Assembly: GCF_002776525.5 (NCBI RefSeq)
Contig: NC_045447.1
Span: 21,722,965-21,786,964, forward strand
Direction of reading: 5' to 3'
Length of the DNA: 64,000 nt
Source: Piliocolobus tephrosceles
Taxonomy: Eukaryota; Chordata; Mammalia; Primates; Cercopithecidae
The notes below the pieces were generated by a model. That model saw only the letters and a list, made by a program, of their open reading frames with translations. It searched no databases and was not told the DNA's origin. Below are positions 23,002 to 32,601 of the stretch, piece by piece. The translations under genes were made by a program, and so were the position numbers. Numbering within the stretch: position 1 is the first letter of the stretch; every line of letters starts with the position of its first letter.

Positions 23002-23150
23002 GATTCAGTAATTATTTACTGAGCATGTATTATGTGCCAAGCACTTTCCAAAGTGCTTGAGAGATGGCAGGAAATAAGACACACAAGGTCCCTGCTCTCC
23101 TGAAGAGAGAGACAATAAACACATGTTCAAGGAAGTGTAAAGCATAAATT
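23002..23150 (-). repeat. L2 LINE 3' end
   Basis: gtaattatttactgagcatg, tattatgtgccaagcacttt, acaaggtccctgctctcctg, acaataaacacatgttc: clear reverse-complement L2. Confidence 0.85.
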
Positions 23151-23154
23151 GATT

Positions 23155-23240
23155 TTCCTTCCTTCCCTCCTTCCCTCCCTCCCTCCCTCCCTCCCTCCTT
23201 CCTTCCTTCCATTTCATTTCATTTCATTTCATTTCATTTT
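23155..23240. repeat. (CCTT)n and (CATTT)n microsatellites
   Basis: ccttccctccttccctccct-type repeats to about 23210, then about six atttc units. They lie at the poly(A) end of an Alu, so they probably grew from its tail. Confidence 0.95.
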
Positions 23241-23834
23241 TGAGACAGGGTCTTTTTTTTTTTTTTTGAAACGGCTTCTCGCTCTGTCGCCCAGGCTGGA
23301 GTGCAGTGGCCGGATCTCAGCTCACTGCAAGCTCCGCCTCCCGGGTTCACGCCATTCTCCTGCCTCAGCCTCCCGAGTAGCTCGGACTACAGGCGCCCGC
23401 CACCTCGCCCAGCTACTTTTTTGTATTTTTTAGTAGAGACGGGGTTTCACCATGTTAGCCAGGATGGTCTCGATCTCCTGACCTCGTGATCCTCCCGCCT
23501 TGGCCTCCCATAGTGCTGGGATCACAGGCGTGAGCCACCACGCCCCGCCACTAGACAGGGTCTTACTCTGTATCCCAGGCTGGAGTGCAGTGGCACAATC
23601 TTGACTCCCTACAACCTCCACTTTCTGGGTTCAAGCTATTCTTGGGCCTCTGCTCCCTGAGTAGCTGGGATTACAGGCACATGCCACCATGCCTGCTTAA
23701 TTTTTATATTTTTTTAGTAGAGATGGGCTTTTGACGTGTTAGCCGGGCTGGTCTCAAAGGCCTGGCTTCAATTGATCTGCCTGCCTTGGTCTCCCAAAGT
23801 GCTGAGATTACAGTCATGAGCCACGATGCCCGGC
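23241..23834 (-). mobile_element. Older Alu split by a younger Alu
   Basis: The outer Alu has tgagacagggtc at 23241-23252 and resumes at 23553 as agacagggtcttactctgta, running to gcccggc at 23834. It is well diverged (AluJ/S class). The younger copy at 23255-23549 interrupts it near its 3' end. Confidence 0.9.
23255..23549 (-). mobile_element. AluY, Old World monkey type, nested
   Basis: Low-divergence AluY on the minus strand: poly(T), gcagtggccggatctcagct, caggcgcccgccacctcgcc, acctcgtgatcc. The ggccggatct and cgcccgccacctcgccc words are typical of cercopithecid AluY. Target duplication agacagggtctt at 23243-23254 and 23553-23564. Confidence 0.92.
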
Positions 23835-23889
23835 GTGAATTTCTAATCATGATAACCGCTATCGAAAGTTTTTGTAAAAGGGATATAAT

Positions 23890-24200
23890 AAAGACTGGAT
23901 GTGTGTGAAGAGGACTACTTCAGCTAGAGCGAACAGGTACAGCTTCTGTGAGCAGGTATCATTTGAACTGAGAGACAAACACTGAGAAGAAGCCAGCTCC
24001 TAGGTTCTGGGAGGAGAGTGCTAGGAATGTTGGGCAGAAAGTACTCAAGCCCTGAGACAAGTGGGAGTCTGGCCTGTTTGAGAAACAGTTGTAAGTCCTG
24101 CAGGGATGGAGTGACTGGTGAAGGGTTGATGGTGGAAGATAGTCCCGATAACAGACAGTTGCCTGGACCATGGTCAATGGAGAGTGTGCATGTATGTAGA
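23890..24200 (-). repeat. L2 LINE fragment
   Basis: gcaggtatcatttgaactga, gctaggaatgttgggcagaa and the 'tggtcaatggagagtgtgc' end are a diverged reverse-complement L2. Confidence 0.55.
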
Positions 24201-24244
24201 CAGTAACATGAGCCAGGAGACATTTGACTGGGGAGAATTTCCAC

Positions 24245-24405
24245 TGCTAAATGATTATGAGCTCCCTGAAGGCAAGGCTATTTCTCATTTAACTCCATAT
24301 TCTGAGCTACTGAGCTGCCTGGAATGGAGTAGTGTTTGATAAGTACGTTTAATAAATAAACAAATGCATAAATAAATGAATAATGAGTGAATGAATGATC
24401 AAGGC
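24245..24405 (+). repeat. L2 LINE 3' end
   Basis: atgagctccctgaaggcaag, gcctggaatggagtagtgtt, then aataaataaacaaatgcata and (TGAA)n-like terminal repeats: sense L2 3' end. Confidence 0.75.
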
Positions 24406-24679
24406 CTTCTGCTTCTTCTAAAGCATTTTTCCCTTTAACATTTCATACCCCTCCTCTCTCCTCTCCAACAACAGTTTCTTTTCTTTGTAATAAAGTAAGT
24501 CTGGAGTTATTCTCTGTGATTCAATATTTACTGTGTTTCACACACTGTTATTATCATTTAACGTTTACTGTCTGCTGACTGTGCAGTCATCGCTGTAGCA
24601 AACAAAGAGCTCAATCTAGTTTTGGTTCATGGGCTAATTTAGTGAAGAAAAAGGAGATGTAAGTGCAACTGGCATAGTA

Positions 24680-24790
24680 GAAATTGCACGAACTGGAAAT
24701 CCACTGGTTTTAGCTAGGTACAAATTCACCAGTGAACTTAAGTCACCAACCTTCTGAGACTTTCTGCTTTCTCATCTGAATATGGAAAGG
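24680..24790 (+). repeat. MIR SINE fragment
   Basis: tacaaattcaccagtgaact, taagtcaccaaccttctgag, ctttctcatctgaatatgg. Confidence 0.55.
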
Positions 24791-25449
24791 GGAAGCCTCT
24801 TTAATAGTGGGATTTCAGGCACAGCCTGGAGAGAACACTAGGAGTGAGGAGCTCAGATTTCCACAAGCATCCGTCTGTTCACGCCACCTTCCTCTATGGC
24901 AGGCTGTGTCAACCAGATGTAACCTACCTTGGGGCTTTCTTCTGGTGTCTTTCCAGGGACACTCAGCACATAGAGCACCTGCCTAGCCAGCAGTACGTGG
25001 AACTACTGAATTAGACACTGCTATTTCTAGTGCAGCTCTCAGCCCTGGGTTCCCTGGACCTCTGGTTTTGGGCATTGACGCACTGAGAGAAAAATGAGCC
25101 AGACCATTTACCATAATGTCTTCACCTTGCCTTGGCCCAGCTGGCTGTCTGCCAGGGAAGCTACTGCCAAGGCCTCGGGTGCTGAGGCTGGGAGGGGGTC
25201 AGTGGGGCAGCAGATCACCCCAGCCTGGGATAAAGAGAAGGTGCTGAGAGGAGACCTACTGCTCAAATTGATTACCCAGCCAGTCCCTCCCCAGAACCAC
25301 AGTGGGTTCTCAGGGCCCTTTGGGGCATGTGCTCTAAGCACTGACAAACCTTTGTGATTATCTCAAGGCCTGTTCAACTCTTCCAGCTGCAAGGGAAGCC
25401 CAAGCATGTGTTTTCTTGGCCTAATAACTTACTATGTTTTCACCACTTT
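24791..25449. other. Unique intronic sequence
   Basis: No feature recognised. The two opposed open frames at about 25094-25357 are mirror shadows with no known motif. Confidence 0.35.
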
Positions 25450-25745
25450 GTCTTTTACTTGGAATGAGTAGGAGGCCATGCAAAGACTGTAAATGGAGGG
25501 CTTAGTGATATGAGATGACTTTTGCTTGGCAGGATTCCTCTGACTTCTGGTTGAGAATAGAATGGACAAGGGTGGAAGAAGAGAGTCAAGTTAAGAAGCC
25601 CTTGCAGTAAGCCAGGCAGGAGAGCATAATGCCTTGTCCCATGTGGCTGATGTAGAGGGACTGGAAAGGGTTGAAGGATTTCCTGATGAACTGAATGAGG
25701 AGTGGGAGAGAAAGCAAGCTGTCAAGGATGGCTCACGGTTTTTCT
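25450..25745 (-). repeat. L2 LINE fragment
   Basis: ggaatgagtaggaggccatg, gaatagaatggacaagggtg, gcccttgcagtaagccaggc, aagcaagctgtcaaggatgg: reverse-complement L2 interior, well ordered. Confidence 0.7.
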
Positions 25746-26116
25746 TTTTTATTTTTTTCAGAGCAGCTGAAGGATGAATTAGATCCTGTTCCTATCAAAG
25801 ATGATGATGATGACAAATCAATACCTAACTTAAAAATTCATAGCTAATATTTTTAACTCTTATTAAGTGCTAAACACTCTTCTCCTAAGGATTTTTTATT
25901 GTGAACCTCGAGGAGGGAGAGTCTGTTGGGCATGGGTGATATAAGAATAATTCAGTAGAACTGGGTGATGAGTAGGTGATTTGGTGGTATCATCTCTTCT
26001 TTTCAAGATGATTCTTTTTCATTCCGTGTCACCGGATATGATGAGCACTGCAGTGGTACATGGAGAGAGCTGACTGAATAAGTGGCTATAACTCAGCTTG
26101 CCCATCAGTCCTCCTC
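25746..26116. other. Unique intronic sequence
   Basis: Contains a short GAT repeat (atgatgatgatgac) near 25800. Nothing else recognised. Confidence 0.35.
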
Positions 26117-26143
26117 GTGTGTGTGTGTTTGTGTGTGTGTGTG
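26117..26143. repeat. (GT)n microsatellite
   Basis: About 13 GT units with one TTT interruption. Confidence 0.95.
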
Positions 26144-27074
26144 AATGAATGCACTTGAGGTCTTTGAGGACTGTAGGAATACTGCCTCAAGGTCATAGCT
26201 GTCTCAGGGGGGAGGGGCCAAGGTTCTAAGCCTCCAACACTACTAAGGCTACTTGTCTACTGATGGACACTATAAAGGCTGTTTGTCTCCCGTTTATCTC
26301 CCTTGAGTGAAGACCTAATAATCCTCCAACAACTCCACCACCTTTCCCTTGTATTAATGCTTGAGATACACTGATGGATCTTGTCTTTCTAGGACATTTG
26401 CAGGCACACACCCCTTCAGTCGAGGGGACTGTGGAACAATTGTACAATCCCCTTGCAATGACACTTTCAGCACCTTATGCCATGACCCTCTTTTACTAAT
26501 AAAAAAGTATGATACATTTAACAAAAATACTATTCAAATGATACTCATTTTTAAATTATTTACAGAAGGAAAACCAGCATAGAGACAAGAATTAGAAACT
26601 TCAAGTTGGGAGACTGAATTTTACAATTTACTAGAAAGTTCTCACTCCCCACCGGCTATTTGAAAACATAGGGATAGGGCAGTAGCTATGCCGGTACTTT
26701 TAAACCAAAGAAACTTTTGTTCCTTTGCTTGGGAGTGCAGTATATACCTTACAAAAAAATGGAGCTGCCCTCATGGAAGCAAGAGGGACATGCTCAGGGC
26801 AACCTTCTTGGTAAGATCCTTTCCCATGCAAGATGACCCTGAGCTACCTCAGCTGAGCTGATGCTCTCTTGGGCCTTTCTGGCTCCGAGGTTTGGCCATG
26901 AGTACTTCCAGCTCAGCTTCTAAAGAATCCATACTCTCAACTCCCACTCCTTTCATGGATTTCTTTCCTTCATCTTCTTCTAGTTCCATAGCCACAAAAG
27001 AATGAAAGCATTTTTATCCTTAGTTTCATTCCACTATCAGAGTAGAATGAATTACCCAATCACATGTGATGTAT
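26144..27074. other. Unique intronic sequence upstream of the exon
   Basis: No repeat recognised; moderately AT-rich between 26480 and 26640. Confidence 0.35.
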
Positions 27075-27210
27075 TAAAAAGGGCCTCAGACAGATCTGGG
27101 TGCAAACCCTGCTTCCACTATTCTGTTACTTTAGGTGAATCTTGGTCACAGTTGACCCACCTATAAATGAAAGTGATGATCCCTAGCTCATAGACTTGAT
27201 GTAAGGAAAG
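27075..27210 (+). repeat. MIR SINE
   Basis: gcctcagacagatctgggtg, aaccctgcttccactattct, gttactttaggtgaatcttg, gatgatccctagctcatag. Ends about 125 bases before the exon. Confidence 0.7.
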
Positions 27211-27220
27211 ACATCCTGGC

Positions 27221-27238
27221 AAAAAAAAAAAAAAAAAA
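27221..27238. repeat. Poly(A) tract
   Basis: Eighteen consecutive A, about 100 bases upstream of the ASTN2 exon and downstream of a MIR. No Alu or L1 body precedes it. Confidence 0.9.
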
Positions 27239-27304
27239 TTGGATGCCTTTGAGCTGATTATGTGGGCTCTTTTCCTCCCTGGAGCACCGAGGCCAGGCAT
27301 ACAG

Positions 27305-27335
27305 CTCACCCAGTGCCTTGGGTCTTGTCTTGCAG
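27305..27335 (+). promoter_or_regulatory. ASTN2: Branch point candidate and 3' splice site of ASTN2 intron 1
   Basis: ctcac (27305-27309) fits the yUnAy branch-point consensus and lies 28 bases upstream of the exon. The acceptor is tgcag at 27331-27335. The intervening tract is only partly pyrimidine and contains ggg, so the site looks weak. An alternative AG two bases downstream (agag) would remove one E codon's bases and break the frame, so 27335/27336 is preferred. Confidence 0.7.
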
Positions 27336-27523
27336 AGATGTCTGGCACAGCGGCGGACATCTCGCTGGTGCACTGGAGACAGCAGTGGCTGGAGAATGGC
27401 ACCTTGTACTTCCACGTCTCCATGAGCAGCTCTGGGCAGCTGGCCCAAGCCACCGCCCCCACTCTCCAGGAGCCCTCGGAGATTGTTGAGGAGCAGATGC
27501 ACATCCTCCACATTTCTGTGATG
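27336..27523 (+). CDS. ASTN2: Astrotactin-2, coding exon (probably exon 2)
   Basis: An internal coding exon of 188 bases with no stop in frame. The first two bases complete a split glutamate codon (phase 1), and the last codon ATG is whole (phase 0). It encodes 62 residues after that glutamate, starting MSGTAADISLVHW, passing QQWLENGTLYFHV and ending EEQMHILHISVM. I recognise this as the astrotactin-2 segment just before the first transmembrane helix, which should begin in the next exon. The NGT at 27395-27403 is an N-glycosylation sequon, consistent with a lumenal or extracellular position. Astrotactin-2 is a large two-pass neuronal membrane glycoprotein that works with astrotactin-1 in glial-guided migration and in endosomal trafficking of synaptic proteins. 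The exon is intact, with consensus splice ends (tgcag / gtgagt). No other ASTN2 exon lies in the window. The identification is from recalled protein sequence, not from a search. Confidence 0.92.
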
Positions 27524-27605
27524 GTGAGTGATGGGGGGATGTGCTCGGGGTCGGGGATTGCGTTGGGGAGGAATGGGTGGAGAGATGGAGGGGGCAGGGG
27601 ATGGT
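27524..27605 (+). promoter_or_regulatory. ASTN2: 5' splice site and downstream G-run cluster
   Basis: Donor atg|gtgagtg is a strong match to the U1 consensus. The next 75 intronic bases carry at least six runs of three to six G (from 27532: gggggg, cgggg, cgggg, gggg, ggg, ggggg, gggg). Such runs are known intronic splicing enhancers bound by hnRNP H/F. Here they could offset the weak acceptor upstream. Confidence 0.65.
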
Positions 27606-27939
27606 CCACAGATGGAAGGAAAGAGCCAAGCTCAAGAGGTTAGAATGAGAAACAGAAAATCAAACAGATTCTGTGGTGTCACTTGGACTGATGCACACCC
27701 ATCCATCATCTGTCAGCTGTGACAAACTAATTGTGCTTCAGAGAAGAAAATAAAGGGTCTCCAACTCCTCAGCCTTTTGGCCGACATCTCTGGGAATAGC
27801 TGTTTAACATCTGTCACGTGCTTGGCCTGATTTGCTGAGGGCTGAGGTTTGGTGCTTCAGAGTACAACTGGCCATTCCAAGAATGACTGAACAAGCAAAA
27901 TTGGAATAAAACCAGAACGGGCTGCCTTTTCCGAAGTGC
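27606..27939. other. Unique intronic sequence
   Basis: No repeat recognised. Confidence 0.35.
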
Positions 27940-28170
27940 CCTTGATGTGTCAGGTGTTTTAACCCTTACAACAACTGCATGGTGACCCTTGGAGCTGGCC
28001 TGGAGGTAGCCCTTGCAGTGGTTCACAGAAGCCCCTCCATAACTCTCACTTTATAGTTGCTAATACTGTGGCAGAGGGGCAAAGAAACTTACCCAAGGTC
28101 ACATAGCCAGTGAAAGATGCAGCTACTCTTGAGTGTTCAAATCCAAGCATATCTGGCTACTAAGCCTGAA
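27940..28170 (-). repeat. MIR SINE
   Basis: aacccttacaacaactgcat, actttatagttgctaatact, acttacccaaggtcacatag, gtgttcaaatccaagcatat. The middle is expanded by unrelated bases. Confidence 0.7.
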
Positions 28171-29259
28171 CTATGTCCTATCTACCCTGTTTTCTCTCAA
28201 TTCAAGAATTTCTTGAGTATCTACCGTTTGTTAAGCACTGTACTGGACACATTTATGGAAATTATGTCACCGTGCTCTTGCCAAGAATGGATGAGGTCCA
28301 GCGAATCCTCTCTACATGGTCGCAGAGGGAAGATGTGGCTGTCCAGCTCTGTTGGCTCCATGATACAGAACTCTGAGTCTGCTGCCTCCACCCAGAAGGT
28401 CATTAGGGCTGGAATCTCTTGATTGGTAGTCTAAAAGTATCTAGGCTTATATTATATGCTTTCTTTAAAAAGCTATATTTATTGGCATTGCATGGTAGAT
28501 AGAAAAACAAAACCAGAAAATAAATCCAGTATGTAGGAAGCACAGGGTCTAACGGGCTCAGGAAGAAACTTGACATCTTTCTGGTGCTTTATATTCCTCA
28601 AAGCCACTCTTATATTTACTTCTCCTTTTCTTCTTTAGTACGGCTCTGCCACAAACCCGAGGTTAGGAAATGGTATCTCCAGCATACATATGAGGAGGGT
28701 ATGGCCCAGCGGGGTGAAGTGATTGGAATAAAGCCACTCAGCAAAGCAGAGCTACCTCTCACCCCTCATTTCTTCCTTCAATTTAACAATCAGCTGTATT
28801 TTTTGAGACTCTACAATGGAGCAAACCTTTAGTTTTAGTCTCTTCCTCATTTCTCTTCGATGAACACTGTGCATTTAACACTCTGATTAGGGTTGAGTAA
28901 GATCTTAGAAGTTTTCTCTTTTTGGAAAAACACATACACTCCCCAGCCAGACAGCAACGTTAATTTTGGACCTTACGCATGCTCATCACGTGGAGGAACA
29001 AATCAAGGCCTTTGTGTTATTCACGGAATGAGTGTGATAGACTTTTTCCATATGTATATTTAGCAAATGATGCAGCCTCACACCAAGCAAGTGGGTGCCT
29101 GCATGCTAAGTTTGGGGTGCAAATTTGTAAGCACCATCTCAGGGCGCTTGCTGAGTTCCTCATGGGGTGTGGGACAGCACCTAATGTTAGGAAGAGGCTG
29201 AGGACGTGAATGCTCTTTTTCCTTTAATATTTGAGAGTGAGACTCAGTTTTGACCAATG
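28171..29259. other. Unique intronic sequence, small old fragments
   Basis: 28205-28255 (cttgagtatctaccgtttgt) resembles a reverse-complement L2 or MIR end; the rest shows nothing recognisable. Confidence 0.35.
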
Positions 29260-29360
29260 TTCATTAAATATTTTCTGTGTTTCAGCACATTTACTTATGT
29301 GTATCCTTCTTGTAACCCAGTAACCTAGATAGTATTATCTCAATTATAAATGAGCTTCCA
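29260..29360 (-). repeat. MIR SINE fragment
   Basis: cttcttgtaacccagtaacc, agatagtattatctcaatta. Confidence 0.45.
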
Positions 29361-29779
29361 ATGTGCCTTTTTTGCCTCCAGGCCCAGCATTAGTTTCACT
29401 GAATCAGACTTTCTCCCCAGGATGGTAGGTTTTCCTCAACTTTCCCTTTTGCTCAGTAAGTTCAGCTTCGAAATAATAACTCACTAAGATCCAGATGTCA
29501 CTGGAATTCCCTGTAGTTCAAGATTTGGCTGGCAGAGTGGGTAACGTGGAGGCTGGCACACTCCAGACCCTCCCTACCCATGAGCCAAAGTGGCCCAAGG
29601 CTACCACCATGTGTCCAAAGTTCCTTCTCCCATTCAGGGCTCATAATCTGGATCTCTCCTGTCCTGCCCTCCCCTCAGGGAACAGAGTCATGTCTTGGAG
29701 ACACTGAACCCCAAGGTGTTCTGCTTCTCAAAGGTGGGGCATGCCAAGAACACTGTTCTCTCTAGAGGTAGGAAGACAG
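29361..29779. other. Unique intronic sequence
   Basis: No feature recognised. Confidence 0.35.
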
Positions 29780-29900
29780 TCGTAAGCACAGACTTGGAGC
29801 ACAGACTTGAGGTCTCTGTCTGACACTGAACTAGGGTATGAGCCCTTTGTCTTGTTTTTGTCATTTATAAAACAAGGGTTGTACTAATAGTTATGTAGAC
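29780..29900 (+). repeat. MIR SINE fragment
   Basis: cttggagcacagacttgagg, ctgacactgaactagggtat, gtcatttataaaacaagggt. Confidence 0.55.
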
Positions 29901-29994
29901 ACAACAAGCCCTCAGATCAGAGGAGCTTGGCACTTAAGGGTATTTGTTTTTGTCAATAGGGGCACTTTAGTTGAAAAACTTGAGATGTGCTGAT

Positions 29995-30310
29995 TTATTA
30001 TACCCGTTTATTCTGTGGTTGGATACTGAGGTCTGGGACAGGCTAGGACTTGTCTAAGATCCCTCAGTCAGTCAACAGGGCTTGGCCTGGAGGTCAGACT
30101 TCTCCGTCCATGGCTCAGACTCTACCCTGGTCTTTCTGGCCACAGACAATTCAGCAAGAACAAAAAGAGTGTTTATGTTTAAGATGGCTGAGATCTCTCT
30201 CCCCATTTCACAATTGAGAAATCCGAGATTCATGAGTTTAACTGATTTGCCTAAGTCTCCTGGGCTAATAAAAAGACAGTTCTGGGACCAGGATTTCCCC
30301 AGGATTCCAA
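29995..30310 (-). repeat. Two successive MIR SINE fragments
   Basis: 29995-30120 (tactgaggtctgggacaggc, gatccctcagtcagtcaaca) and 30195-30310 (ccccatttcacaattgagaa, actgatttgcctaagtctcc) are both reverse-complement MIR. Confidence 0.6.
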
Positions 30311-30779
30311 ACTTGTGTTTGGCTGTTCATGAAATCATGGCCCTGACCCTGCAGGATGCACTATTGTTTTCATCTTTGGTGAAGATCCAAGGTGGTCTGT
30401 GAGAAGATCCAAATCTTCTAGTGAGATCTCAGAGAAGTCTGGGGGCTAGGATCTATGCACTTCATTCCCTTTTGTCAGCACAAACATCCTGCTCACCCAC
30501 GCAGGGAAACCAGCTCCCATTCAGCCACTGGAACCTGCTACAATCCATGCCTCCTAGGGCAGAGCCACTGTGCTCTGCAGGCTTGTGAAGGCCATAGTTG
30601 AGCATCTGCCTGGTCCCAAAGGTTGCATCATCTGAATATTAATATCCCAAAAGGTGATGCAGCAAGGAGGTACTCTGAACCCAGTCCAGGAAGAGAGGAA
30701 ACAGTCATCTCCATTTGTCTTCTGCCCCAGCTTCAGCATGCCCTCCTCAGCTCCTCAGCTGTGCAGGTGGCAGGATGCA
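30311..30779. other. Unique intronic sequence
   Basis: No feature recognised. Confidence 0.35.
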
Positions 30780-31060
30780 GAGAAAAAAGCAGAGCAATGG
30801 AATTCAGCAGACCTGGCTTTGAATATAGTCTCTTCTACTTCCTGTTTCCTGGTCATTTTACCTTAGGCACATCCCTTCATGCCTCTGAGCCTCAGTTTCC
30901 TCATCTATGAAACAAAACTGATCATATCAATCTCACAGAATTATTGAAAAGAATGGAGAAAAATTATTGAAAAGAGTGGAGAAAAGAGTGGAAAAACATA
31001 CAATGGTGCCTAATACCCAGGCTGGCACATACGGAGTGCATAGTCACAAATGCCTATTAG
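30780..31060 (+). repeat. MIR SINE with an internal tandem duplication
   Basis: Sense MIR, well preserved: cagacctggctttgaatata, gcctctgagcctcagtttcc, tcatctatgaaac, tggtgcctaatacccaggctgg. A 23-bp unit (attattgaaaaga-tggagaaaa) is repeated at 30940-30962 and 30963-30985 with one difference. Confidence 0.85.
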
Positions 31061-31149
31061 TAATGTCATTGAAACAATGTTTAAAGGACTCCAATTTCGG
31101 AGTAAAAAAGCATTGGCTTTAGTCTTATATTTGCTGCTATTTTGCTGTC

Positions 31150-31420
31150 TGATCTAGAGAAATAATCATAATACCTGACATTTATTTTGAGTATTTATTA
31201 TATGCCAGGCAGTGTTCCAAATTTTGTTCTCTGCATATTATTATCACTTTCAATCCTCACAACAAACCTTAAGGTGGATACTATCCCTCACATGAGGAAT
31301 CTGAAATGTTAATAAATACCTATCTACGTGACATTGATCACACAAAGGTTAAGTGGCAAAACCAATTTTTCACTCTATATATGCTGGTTTCAGGAACTAT
31401 GCCCTTCATCTATATAACAG
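31150..31420 (-). repeat. MIR SINE
   Basis: tattatatgccaggcagtgt, tatcactttcaatcctcaca, aacaaaccttaaggtggata, ccctcacatgaggaatctga. Confidence 0.75.
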
Positions 31421-31529
31421 GCCACCATTTTCCTTCTCTATGCATCCATTGTTGATTTAAATGATAAGATTTCATAAGTGAATTCTTATAAAGACTCTAC
31501 CCTATGTGGAATCCATGGGTATTTTATGA

Positions 31530-32010
31530 GGGTTTATGACTTGGAAATCAACTCCAGGGTTGAACAGTGTCTCTATCACTACCTTTATGTCCTCAGCTAA
31601 GTTACCTTCATCTTTTGTAAAACTGGGATAATATTCCCCAATACTTAGAGATTTTTTTCTAGGCACAGAATGAGATCACACTCACAAATGCCCTGCACGA
31701 TGAAAATACTGACTGCCACCACTGAGAACTTTCTGTATGCCAGGCACAAAGTGCAGCACCTGTGTTATTTCACCTAATTATTCCAATTCCTCTATATGAT
31801 AAGTACTGTTGTTGCCCCTCGCTTACAGATGAGAGCTAGGGAGTTAGTGGAGTTTTTGCATCTTGCAATCCACATCACCAATAAGTGTTGAAGAAGCTGA
31901 GATTCCAACCCTGGTTGGAATTGAAAGTCTGTGTGCTTGGGCACAGTTCTGTATGGCGCAGTCCCTGACATTCAGTAAGTGCTCAAAAAGCAGTAGCTGT
32001 TATTAAAATG
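31530..32010. repeat. MIR cluster: +, -, + fragments
   Basis: 31530-31690 is sense MIR (tatgtcctcagctaagttac, tcttttgtaaaactgggata). 31715-31945 is reverse-complement MIR (ttctgtatgccaggcacaaa, cgcttacagatgagagctag, gagattccaaccctggttgg). 31950-32010 is a sense 3' end (cagtaagtgctcaaaaagca). Confidence 0.75.
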
Positions 32011-32089
32011 TTAGCTATAGTGAGGGTCATCATGTCTGTTATTTATAGAGTATTCACTCCAGGTACACAAAACATTTGATAGAAATTGG

Positions 32090-32230
32090 AAACTTGTCAG
32101 TTAGGGAGAGGAGTTGCTCATGCCAGCATTTTATAGATAGGAGAAAAGAAACCCAAAAGAGGCCGAGTGATTTGGTTACAGGTGCAAAGTCAGAGGAAAA
32201 CCATGGCTTGAATCCTGGAGTGCACTTTAC
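32090..32230 (-). repeat. MIR SINE fragment
   Basis: cattttatagataggagaaa, cgagtgatttggttacaggt, ggcttgaatcctggagtgca. Confidence 0.55.
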
Positions 32231-32287
32231 ATTGTTTATCAGAACAAAGAGGTTCTTTTAGTGTTGGTATTCTTTGGTTAGCCACTC

Positions 32288-32585
32288 TTTTTATTTTTTT
32301 TTTGAGGCGGAGTCGCGCTCTGTCGGCCAGGCTGGAGTGCAGTGGCTGGATCTCAGCTCACTGCAAGCTCCGCCTCCCGGGTTTACGCCATTCTCCTGCC
32401 TCAGCCTCCCGAGTAGCTGGGACTACAGGCGCGCCTGCCACCATGCCCAGCTAATTTTTGTATTTTTAGTAGAGACGGGGTTTCACCGTGTTCGCCAGGA
32501 TGGTCTCGAACTCCTGACCTCATGATCCACCTGTCTCAGCCTCCCAAAGTGCTGGGATTACAGGCTTGAGCCACCGCGCCCGGCC
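32288..32585 (-). mobile_element. AluY SINE
   Basis: Low-divergence reverse-complement AluY: poly(T), gaggcggagtcgcgctctgt, ctgcaagctccgcctcccgg, aggcttgagccaccgcgcccggcc end. Perfect 16-bp target duplication (tagtgttggtattctt) at 32259-32274 and 32586-32601. Thirteen extra bases, 32275-32287, separate the left copy from the T-rich tail. Confidence 0.93.
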
Positions 32586-32601
32586 TAGTGTTGGTATTCT
32601 T

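Larger units (their letters stand above)
1..27335 (+). other. ASTN2: ASTN2 intron 1 (3' part)
   Basis: Non-coding sequence upstream of the recognised exon. It ends in tgcag at 27331-27335. The polypyrimidine tract is short and interrupted by a G run (ccttgggtcttgtcttgcag). A fitting branch-point match, ctcac at 27305-27309, puts its A at 27308, 28 bases before the exon. The intron holds repeats and unique sequence listed separately. I see no other splice-bounded coding segment in it. The intron assignment depends wholly on the exon identification. Confidence 0.8.

Noticed and set aside
23149..23489. Open frames containing FETGSFFFFL- and SPRLECSGRISAHC-like peptides, also seen at 32274, 43156, 54097 and 63161
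   Set aside because: These are the well-known translations of Alu elements.
27338..27340. The exon's first ATG as a translation start
   Set aside because: The context is weak, and astrotactin-2 has an upstream signal-peptide region in exon 1, so this ATG is an internal methionine.
27118..27635. Long open frames on the minus strand over the ASTN2 exon
   Set aside because: They are antisense shadows of a GC-rich coding exon and lack splice logic or known motifs.
27239..27643. Reading the ASTN2 exon as a free-standing 134-codon gene starting in the intron
   Set aside because: Only 27336-27523 matches astrotactin-2. The extra codons on both sides are intron, beyond consensus acceptor and donor sites.
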